From: JBEKYH01 sp049511115
Lineage (GTDB): Bacteria > Planctomycetota > Phycisphaerae > Tepidisphaerales > Tepidisphaeraceae
DNA: 11,771 nt
Assembly: GCA_049511115.1 (NCBI GenBank)
Contig: JBEKYH010000116.1
Coordinates: 1 to 11,771, forward strand
Reading direction: 5' to 3'
This document shows, one piece after another, positions 5,880 to 11,771 of this stretch. Position numbers and translations under genes: made by a program. The notes below the pieces were generated by a model. The model saw only the letters and a list, made by a program, of their open reading frames with translations. It did no database searches and had not been told where the DNA came from. Numbering within the stretch: position 1 is the stretch's first letter; every line of letters begins with the position of its first letter.

Positions 5880-6248
5880 ATGAGCACCACTGAAATCGCA
5901 ACCACGCTCGTCGAACTCTGCCGCAAGGGCGAATTTGAAAAAGCCATCCGCGCGCTGTATTCCCCCGATATCGTCAGCGTCGAAGCCTTCGCCATGAACA
6001 ACATGCCGCGCCAGACCAGCGGCCTGGAAGGCGTCCTGAAAAAAACCGAATGGTGGACCTCCAATCACACCGTCCACTCGGCCTCCGTCACCGGCCCCTT
6101 CGTCTCCGTCGAAAAGTTTGCCGTCGTGTTTGACATGGACATTACGAACAAACCCACCAACAAACGCATGAAGATGACCGAAGTCGGCGTGTACACCGTC
6201 GCGAATGGGAAAATTGTGCACGAGGAGTTCTTGTATCAGGCGCCGTGA
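5880..6248 (+). CDS. SnoaL/NTF2-like small cone-fold protein
   Basis: A 122-residue protein with the SnoaL/NTF2-like pattern: N-terminal helices (TTLVELCRKGEFEKAIRALYSPDIVSVE), a variable insert, then beta strands ending in MTEVGVYTVANGKIVHEEFLYQ. Members include isomerases, hydrolases and simple binding proteins; the family alone does not fix a reaction, and I cannot point to a catalytic residue with confidence. A good AAGGAG (5868-5873) lies six bases before the ATG. Position at the end of the ArsR-SRPBCC unit suggests a shared small hydrophobic ligand, which is inference. No terminator is visible after the stop. Confidence 0.8.
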   Translation: MSTTEIATTLVELCRKGEFEKAIRALYSPDIVSVEAFAMNNMPRQTSGLEGVLKKTEWWTSNHTVHSASVTGPFVSVEKFAVVFDMDITNKPTNKRMKMTEVGVYTVANGKIVHEEFLYQAP

Positions 6249-6366
6249 TGTCAGATAGACTCAGGCCGTGCGCCTTTCCCCGTGCAAAGACCACGACCCA
6301 ACGAAGTCGCCGTTCCTCAAATTCGCATTGAGTAAATCGTTGCCAAACATCCGGCGTTCCCGCATT

Positions 6367-6394
6367 TTGGCGGCTCCCCTTATTTTGTTAGGAT
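6367..6394 (+). promoter_or_regulatory. Weak promoter candidate for the kinase-glycosidase unit
   Basis: TTGGCG (6367-6372) and TAGGAT (6389-6394) are 16 bases apart, and TG sits one base before the -10 element (extended -10 style). Transcription would start near 6401, just ahead of the GAGGAG ribosome-binding site (6404-6409). The matches are modest. The 168-base gap from 6249 to 6416 holds nothing else I recognise. Confidence 0.3.
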
Positions 6395-6416
6395 GTGGCG
6401 ACACGAGGAGCCACAC

Positions 6417-7901
6417 ATGCCACGACAGCGATTTTTGGCCTTTGACTTAGGCGCCGAGAGCGGGCGGGCCGTTTTGGGGACGTTGGATTCCGGACGCCTG
6501 GAATTGGCGGAGATGCATCGCTTTGCCAATCCCAACGGCAAGATGAGCGGGCGGCTGCAGTGGAATCTGCTGGCCCAGTGGGAGGAGCTTAAGACCGGGC
6601 TGCGCAAGGCGGCCAGCGGGCCGGGCATCCTCGACGGGATCGGCGTGGATACCTGGGGCGTGGATTTTGGGCTGGTCAGCCCCAGCGGGGAAGTGCTTAC
6701 CAACCCGGTCATGTATCGCGACGGCCGGACCGACGGGTTGATGGCCAAGGCGTTCGCCAAGGTTTCCAAGGACCGGATTTTCCAGGCGACCGGCATTCAG
6801 TTCATGCAGATCAATACGCTGTATCAACTGCTGGCCATGCGGATGGCCAAGAGCAGTCTGCTGGATTCGGCCCAGACGCTGCTGTTTATGCCGGATTTGT
6901 TTCACTACCTTTTCAGCGGCGTGCGCAAGAGCGAAGTCTCCATTGCCTCGACGGCGCAGATGTATAACCCGCGCACCAAGACGTGGGCGAACGATATTCT
7001 GAAGGAATTGGATTTGCCGGTGCATCTGCTGCCGCCGATTGTGCAGGCGGGAACGGTGCTGGGGGATTTGCTGCCGGAGGTGGCGCAGGATTGCGGGGCC
7101 GGGCGGGTGCGGATCATCGCGCCGGCATCGCACGACACGGCCAGCGCCGTCGCGGCCGTGCCCGCCGAGGGGGAGGATTGGTGTTACATCTCCTCGGGCA
7201 CGTGGTCGCTCATGGGCGTGGAACTCGATGAGCCGGTCATCACGAATATGAGCCTGGCTTACAATTACACCAACGAGATCGGGGCCGCGGGCAAGATTCG
7301 CTTCCTGAAAAATATCATGGGCATGTGGCTCGTGCAGGAGTGCCGCCGGCAATGGCAGACACAGGGGTACGATCACGGCTATGCCGAATTGACCAGCATG
7401 GCGTCGCGCTCGGTCGGGCTGGGAACATTGATCGACCCGGACCATGAGCCGTTCCTCGCGCCGGGGAATATGGTGGGCAAGATCGAAAAGTTCTGCCAGC
7501 AGACCAAGCAGCGCCTCCCCGCCACGCGCGGCGATTATGTGCGGACGTGCCTGGACAGCCTGGCCCTGACGTACCGGCGGACACTCAGCGGGTTGGAAGA
7601 TCTAACGGGCAGAAAGATCAACGTCATTCACATTGTCGGCGGGGGAAGCCAGAACGAATTGCTGAATCAGATGACCGCCGACGCGTGCGGGCGAACAGTC
7701 GTCGCCGGGCCGATCGAGGCGACGGCGGCGGGGAATATCGTCGTGCAGGCGATGGCCGTGGGAACCCTCAAGTCGATGGCCGAGGTGCGAACCGTCATCC
7801 GCGAGAGTTTCCATGTGAAACGGTATGAGCCGACGGATACGCAAAAATGGGATCGGGCGTACGAGCGGTATATGGAAATTGTGGCCAAGCGACAAGGATA
7901 A
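6417..7901 (+). CDS. Rhamnulokinase-type FGGY carbohydrate kinase
   Basis: A 494-residue cytoplasmic kinase of the FGGY family, about the length of RhaB. FGGY N domain: the nucleotide loop FDLGAESGRAVLG (9-21), the substrate-side GVDTWGVDFGLV (76-87) and YRDGRTDG (100-107). FGGY C domain: the catalytic-base motif ASHDTASAV with Asp240, SSGTWSLMG (259-267), and the ATP-site HIVGGGSQNELLNQ (405-418) and EATAAGN (434-440). This wording is that of L-rhamnulose kinase (L-rhamnulose to L-rhamnulose 1-phosphate), but L-fuculose kinase is closely related; the fucosidase downstream makes that alternative worth keeping. The start at 6417 has GAGGAG (6404-6409) seven bases upstream and is better than the in-frame ATG at 6393. 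The GH2 gene follows at 35 bases, so they are probably cotranscribed. The coding strand is notably G-rich compared with the genes to its left. Confidence 0.88.
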   Translation: MPRQRFLAFDLGAESGRAVLGTLDSGRLELAEMHRFANPNGKMSGRLQWNLLAQWEELKTGLRKAASGPGILDGIGVDTWGVDFGLVSPSGEVLTNPVMYRDGRTDGLMAKAFAKVSKDRIFQATGIQFMQINTLYQLLAMRMAKSSLLDSAQTLLFMPDLFHYLFSGVRKSEVSIASTAQMYNPRTKTWANDILKELDLPVHLLPPIVQAGTVLGDLLPEVAQDCGAGRVRIIAPASHDTASAVAAVPAEGEDWCYISSGTWSLMGVELDEPVITNMSLAYNYTNEIGAAGKIRFLKNIMGMWLVQECRRQWQTQGYDHGYAELTSMASRSVGLGTLIDPDHEPFLAPGNMVGKIEKFCQQTKQRLPATRGDYVRTCLDSLALTYRRTLSGLEDLTGRKINVIHIVGGGSQNELLNQMTADACGRTVVAGPIEATAAGNIVVQAMAVGTLKSMAEVRTVIRESFHVKRYEPTDTQKWDRAYERYMEIVAKRQG

Positions 7902-7936
7902 GAGGCTGCTCTTGCGGCCACGAACCAGCATACTCG

Positions 7937-10513
7937 ATGAAACACGCCTGCATACTCTTGGCGTTCCTTGGGTTATTCATTATTGAATCTCCCGCGTGGG
8001 CGGCCGAAACGCTCCGGCAACGGCTGAACATCAACCGCGAATGGAAATTCGAGCTGGGTGATCACCCGGGAGCTCAGGCCGTTGCTTACGATGATTCGCA
8101 ATGGCAATCCATCGGACTGCCGCACTCGTTCAGCGAGCCTTATTTTCAAGGCAAGGATTTTTACACGGGCTATGGCTGGTATCGCAAAAGCCTTGACGTT
8201 CCCGCCTCATGGTCAAGCAAACGACTCTTCGTTGAATTTGACGGCGCGTTTCAGGACGCCGAAGTCTTCGTCAACGGGCAAAAAGTCGGACACCATTTGG
8301 GCGGGTACACGGGATTCTCATTGGACATCACGTCCGCGGCGCATCCCGGCCCGAACGTTCTGGCCGTAAGGTTGAATAACAATTGGAACCCGCGCCTTGC
8401 CCCGCGCGCGGGCGATGCACTTTTCGCCGGCGGAATTTACCGCGACGTGTGGCTGGTGGTCACCGATCCGTTGCATGTCACCTGGTGCGGCACGTTCGTT
8501 ACCACCCCGACGATTTCCAGGGATGCGGCAACCGTCGACGTGAAGACCGAGGTGGAAAATCAGGGTGCGGCGGCCAAGGACGTGATGCTGGAGACGGACA
8601 TCATTGAGGCCGGTGGAAAAAGCGTCGCCCAGCTTATTTCAAGGCAAACAGTCGCCGCGGGCGCGACGGTAACGATCGATCAGACCAGCGCGCCGATTCC
8701 CCATCCGCGGCTGTGGGACCCCGACCATCCGAATCTATATACGGCCCTGACCACCCTGCGCGACGGCGCCAACCCGGTGGATGATTACCAGACTCCATTT
8801 GGGATGCGCTGGATTAAATGGACGGCCGACCAGGGATTTTTCATCAATGATCAGCATGTTTACTTTCATGGCGCCGACGTGCATCAGGACCATGCCGGCT
8901 GGGCCAACGCGGTGACGCAAGCCGGCGTGTTCCGCGACGTGAAACTCATCAAGGACGCCGGCCTGAACTTCATTCGCGGCTCGCACTATCCGCACCATCC
9001 GGTCTTTGCCGATGCGTGCGACAAGCTAGGCGTTTTGTTCTGGTCGGAGAACTGTTTCTGGGGCTGCGGCGGTCCGCATCAGGACGGCACGTGGACGGCG
9101 GCGGCTTATCCGGCCAATCCCGACGACGACGCCGACTTCGAGCACAGCGTCGAGAATTCACTCCGCGACGAAATCCGCATTTTCCGCAATCATCCCTCCA
9201 TCATCGTCTGGAGCATGTGCAACGAAGTCTACTTTTCCGGCAACCTGGACAAAGTGAAGGACCTGCTGAGCCGCATGGTGAAATTGACGCATCAGCTTGA
9301 TCCGACGCGGCCGGCCGCAATCGGCGGCTGCCAGCGCGGCGGCATCGACAAGCTCGGGGATATCGCCGGTTATAACGGCGACGGCGCGCGGCTCTTTCGC
9401 AATCCCGGCATTCCCAGCATCGTCAGCGAATACGGGAGCGTGACTTCCAACCGGCCGGGAAACTACGACGGCCAGTTCAAACCCAAAGACGGGTTGGACG
9501 AAAACACGCCGGAATATCCGTGGCGCAGCGGCCAGGTCGTCTGGTGCGGATTTGACTATGGCACCATCTTTGGCCCGACCGCCGGCTCCAAGGGGATCGT
9601 GGATTATGCCCGTATTCCCAAGCGATCGTGGTACTGGTATCGCAGCACGCTCCTGCATATTCCGCCGCCGGCATGGCCGCGGGACGGCGTTGCCGCGCAG
9701 GTCGCCCTCACATCGGACAAGACGACGATCCAAGGCACCGACGCGACCGATGACGCGCAGATTCTGGTGACCGTCCAGGACGCATCGGGAACGCCGGTCA
9801 GCAATTCCCCGCCCGTCACGTTTACAATCGAATCCGGGCCGGGCGAGTTTCCCACCGGCAGGTCGATCGCGTTTGATCCCGCCGGCGATATTCCCATTCG
9901 CGACGGCAAGGCCGCGATCGAATTCCGCTCGTACGACGCGGGCCAAACCGTGATCCGTGCGACTTCGCCGGGCCTCAAAGACGGCGTGCTGACCATTACC
10001 ACGACGGGCGAGCCGACTTTTGTCGCCGGAGTCACGCCGCTTGCGCCCGATCGCCCGTATGTTCGATTCGTCCGCGCGGCCGAACCCGCGGCCGCGGCCG
10101 GCGGGATGCTGGACGTGGCCGCCAATCGGCCGACGGAAGCCAGCAGTGAAGCCCCCGGCCATAATGGCGCCGGCGCAATCGATGGCGATCTTTCCACGTA
10201 TTGGTCGGCAATTGACGACAAGCCGGGCGCCTGGTGGCAAGTTGACCTGGAGCAGCCGCATACGATCACGTCCATACGGACCACCTTTGTCGCGGCGGGA
10301 AACTATCGTTATCGAATCGAGGGATCGCCGGATGGAAACGCCTGGACGCTGCTGGTGGACCAAACCCAGACCCAAAGCGTTGAAAAGGTGCGAACCGACG
10401 CGATTGCCGCCGACACTCACTGCCAGTTCGTGCGAATTACCTTCACGGGTTTGCCCGCAGGTCAACGGGCGGCGATTGCGGATGTAAAAATACAGGGCAA
10501 GCACTGGCCGTAG
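7937..10513 (+). CDS. Secreted GH2 glycoside hydrolase with Ig-like and F5/8C (CBM32-like) modules
   Basis: The 858-residue protein starts with a signal peptide (1-22, cleavage after AWA). The GH2 core follows: sugar-binding jelly roll (about 25-185, WYRKSLDVP, FDGAFQDAEVFVNGQKVG), Ig-like domain (about 186-290), and TIM barrel (about 291-580) with the acid/base Glu430 in SMCNEVYF and the nucleophile Glu498 in IVSEYGS. Next come an invasin/Big-type Ig domain (about 587-692) and a C-terminal F5/8 type C (discoidin, CBM32-like) domain (about 722-856, AIDGDLSTYWSA and WWQVDL). The enzyme is retaining and acts outside the cytoplasm, with beta-galactosidase, beta-glucuronidase or beta-mannosidase specificity unresolved. 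No clear Shine-Dalgarno precedes the ATG at 7937, which is chosen because it begins the signal peptide; an ATG at 7847 lies inside the kinase gene. A GH29 gene follows after 79 bases, suggesting joint attack on a fucosylated glycan. Confidence 0.9.
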   Translation: MKHACILLAFLGLFIIESPAWAAETLRQRLNINREWKFELGDHPGAQAVAYDDSQWQSIGLPHSFSEPYFQGKDFYTGYGWYRKSLDVPASWSSKRLFVEFDGAFQDAEVFVNGQKVGHHLGGYTGFSLDITSAAHPGPNVLAVRLNNNWNPRLAPRAGDALFAGGIYRDVWLVVTDPLHVTWCGTFVTTPTISRDAATVDVKTEVENQGAAAKDVMLETDIIEAGGKSVAQLISRQTVAAGATVTIDQTSAPIPHPRLWDPDHPNLYTALTTLRDGANPVDDYQTPFGMRWIKWTADQGFFINDQHVYFHGADVHQDHAGWANAVTQAGVFRDVKLIKDAGLNFIRGSHYPHHPVFADACDKLGVLFWSENCFWGCGGPHQDGTWTAAAYPANPDDDADFEHSVENSLRDEIRIFRNHPSIIVWSMCNEVYFSGNLDKVKDLLSRMVKLTHQLDPTRPAAIGGCQRGGIDKLGDIAGYNGDGARLFRNPGIPSIVSEYGSVTSNRPGNYDGQFKPKDGLDENTPEYPWRSGQVVWCGFDYGTIFGPTAGSKGIVDYARIPKRSWYWYRSTLLHIPPPAWPRDGVAAQVALTSDKTTIQGTDATDDAQILVTVQDASGTPVSNSPPVTFTIESGPGEFPTGRSIAFDPAGDIPIRDGKAAIEFRSYDAGQTVIRATSPGLKDGVLTITTTGEPTFVAGVTPLAPDRPYVRFVRAAEPAAAAGGMLDVAANRPTEASSEAPGHNGAGAIDGDLSTYWSAIDDKPGAWWQVDLEQPHTITSIRTTFVAAGNYRYRIEGSPDGNAWTLLVDQTQTQSVEKVRTDAIAADTHCQFVRITFTGLPAGQRAAIADVKIQGKHWP

Positions 10514-10516
10514 CCG

Positions 10517-10566
10517 TGAACCGGTTTTCCGGCTGGCGCTGGCGGGGGTAAATGCCGCTCGGTTCA
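10517..10566. repeat. Weak intercistronic inverted repeat between GH2 and GH29 genes
   Basis: TGAACCG (10517-10523) and CGGTTCA (10560-10566) are exact reverse complements, enclosing a 36-base GC-rich loop. It begins just after the GH2 stop and ends 26 bases before the GH29 start. It could affect relative expression of the two glycosidases, but the long loop and lack of a T-run make termination doubtful. Confidence 0.3.
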
Positions 10567-10592
10567 TTTCAAATCGACTTCGGAGAAATAGC

Positions 10593-11771
10593 ATGAAAAA
10601 ACTGATCCGCGGAGTTGCCGTTCATTTTCTCGCCGGTGCGGCTTGCGCGGCCCTCGCCCCCCGCGCCTTGGGTCAGGCCACCGTGGAAGAGCCAGGCGTG
10701 GCCGGCCCCGCCACGTCTCCAGCGGCCACCAATGACCGGCCCATTCGCGATACGCCGCAAATGGTCGCCGCCGCGCTTCAGGGCATCCCCGATCCTCCGC
10801 CCGGACCGTTCAAGGAAAGCTGGGATTCAATTCAGCAGAACTACACCGACCCCGAGTGGTTCCGCGACGCCAAGTTCGGCATCTACATGCACCTGGGCAT
10901 CTTCTCCGTGCCGGCTCATGCCAGCGAGTGGTACGTGCGCTACATGTACGGCGGCAACGCCGGCGTCATGCAGTGGCATACCGAGCACTTCGGCCCGCCA
11001 ACCAAATTCGGCTACAAAGACTTTCTCCCCATGTACACCATGGCCAAATGGGACCCCGATGCGTGGGCCGCACTGTTCAAGAAGGCCGGCGCTAAATACG
11101 TCCTCGCCCCCGGCGAACACCACGACGGTTTTTCCAACTGGGACAGCGCCATTAATCCGTATAACTCCGTCAACTACGGTCCCCACCGCGACATTGACGG
11201 CGATCTGATCAAGGCCCTGGAAAAAGTCGGCCTCAAGACCGGCATCTCCGATCACTCTTTCTTCCATTTCCAATTCATCCCAGCGCTGCCGGGAAGCGAC
11301 GAATATGACCCCAAGTGGGCCGCGTTTTATAGCGTGGCCGACCGCAGCCCCGCGGCCCGGGTCAAATTCATGCACGACTGGGTCGCCAAGCGAATTGAAA
11401 CCATCGACAAATACCACCCCGACATGCTCTGGTTCGACATGAACACCGACCATGCCACGGATCCGCTTAAAATCCGCGTGGCGGCGTACTACTACAATTG
11501 GGCCAGGCAGATGGGCAAGGATGTCGCCATCAGCGCCAAAACAGCCGCCTGGGTCTCGGGCCAGATCATGGACTACGAGCGCGAGGGACGGGCGCCCATG
11601 GAACTGACCGATTGGGTCTGGCAGCCCGATGACCCCATTCAGGATAAATTCGGCTACGTCGAAGGCATTCACCCCGCGCCGGCCGGCTCGTTCGTCGATA
11701 AAATCATCGAGAACACCAGCAAAAACGGCAATCTGCTCCTGAATATTTCTCCCAAGGCCGATGGCACCATC
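10593..11771 (+). CDS. Secreted GH29 alpha-L-fucosidase (3' end outside the window)
   Basis: The frame is open for 393 residues to the window edge. An N-terminal signal peptide is likely (MKKLIRG, hydrophobic stretch, possible cleavage after ALG at 27), followed by a low-complexity linker. GH29 features: DAKFGIYMHLG (92-102), VPAHASEWY (106-114), AGAKYVLAPGEHHDGFSNWDS (165-185), YGPHRDIDGDLIKA (195-208), the nucleophile Asp282 in PDMLWFDMNTD, and KNGNLLLNISPKADGTI (377-393), which normally precedes a short C-terminal part. The acid/base residue is poorly conserved in this family; Glu331 and Glu337 are candidates. Departures from the common wording are HLG instead of HWG and APGEHHDGF instead of the usual KHHDGF. 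The enzyme should release alpha-linked L-fucose (or L-galactose-like residues) outside the cytoplasm. GGAG (10582-10585) lies seven bases before the ATG. Only the C-terminal end is missing. Confidence 0.88.
   Translation, partial: MKKLIRGVAVHFLAGAACAALAPRALGQATVEEPGVAGPATSPAATNDRPIRDTPQMVAAALQGIPDPPPGPFKESWDSIQQNYTDPEWFRDAKFGIYMHLGIFSVPAHASEWYVRYMYGGNAGVMQWHTEHFGPPTKFGYKDFLPMYTMAKWDPDAWAALFKKAGAKYVLAPGEHHDGFSNWDSAINPYNSVNYGPHRDIDGDLIKALEKVGLKTGISDHSFFHFQFIPALPGSDEYDPKWAAFYSVADRSPAARVKFMHDWVAKRIETIDKYHPDMLWFDMNTDHATDPLKIRVAAYYYNWARQMGKDVAISAKTAAWVSGQIMDYEREGRAPMELTDWVWQPDDPIQDKFGYVEGIHPAPAGSFVDKIIENTSKNGNLLLNISPKADGTI

Noticed and set aside
6447..7445. 332-codon open frame on the minus strand opposite the kinase
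   Set aside because: It is a compositional shadow of the kinase gene with no recognisable motif and no ribosome-binding site seen.
9158..10594. 478-codon open frame on the minus strand opposite the GH2 gene
   Set aside because: It has no domain pattern, low-complexity Arg/Gly/Ala composition, and is antisense to well-supported modules.

Overview
This is a GC-rich bacterial window of 11.8 kb. Gene content and repeats point to the PVC superphylum, most likely Planctomycetota. The grounds are: secreted GH2 and GH29 glycosidases beside a sugar kinase; an ArsR/SRPBCC/SnoaL-like gene set; a GAF-SpoIIE phosphatase; and several intergenic repeat families of a kind I associate with these genomes (GC-hairpin/CCACGGGT units, GTAGGGTGGGC doublets, and short repeats whose reverse strand reads M-N-A-E-(T/A)-(Q)-R-R-R). 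The assignment is inference; there is no rRNA or other phylogenetic marker here.

Layout. 1-500: non-coding and dense in repeats, ending in a likely promoter. 501-3298: a two-gene catabolic unit, an IlvD/Edd-family sugar-acid dehydratase followed by a DapA-family aldolase/dehydratase, separated by a strong palindromic element. 3341-4630 (minus strand): a GAF plus PP2C/SpoIIE (RsbU-like) phosphatase, convergent with the aldolase gene. 4631-4949: a divergent intergenic region with a repeat and two promoter candidates. 4950-6248: ArsR-type regulator, SRPBCC (AHSA1-like) protein and SnoaL/NTF2-like protein, probably one operon. 6417-11771: rhamnulokinase-type FGGY kinase, a secreted GH2 enzyme with Ig-like and F5/8C modules, and a secreted GH29 alpha-L-fucosidase that runs off the right edge.

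How it may work together. The right half fits use of a deoxyhexose-containing polysaccharide: secreted enzymes trim side chains, and the freed sugar is isomerised and phosphorylated by the kinase. The left half fits a non-phosphorylative route, in which an aldonic acid is dehydrated to a 2-keto-3-deoxy acid and then cleaved or dehydrated. Both could serve L-fucose, L-rhamnose or L-arabinose, but the missing steps (isomerase, dehydrogenase, lactonase, aldolase for the phosphosugar, transporter) are not in the window, so a link between the halves is only a hypothesis.

I see no CRISPR array, tRNA, rRNA, transposase or phage gene. I do not see a clearly new multi-gene system. The points most worth a second look are the repeat families, the leaderless-type promoter of the ArsR gene, the altered motifs in the fucosidase and the composition switch at about 6.4 kb.
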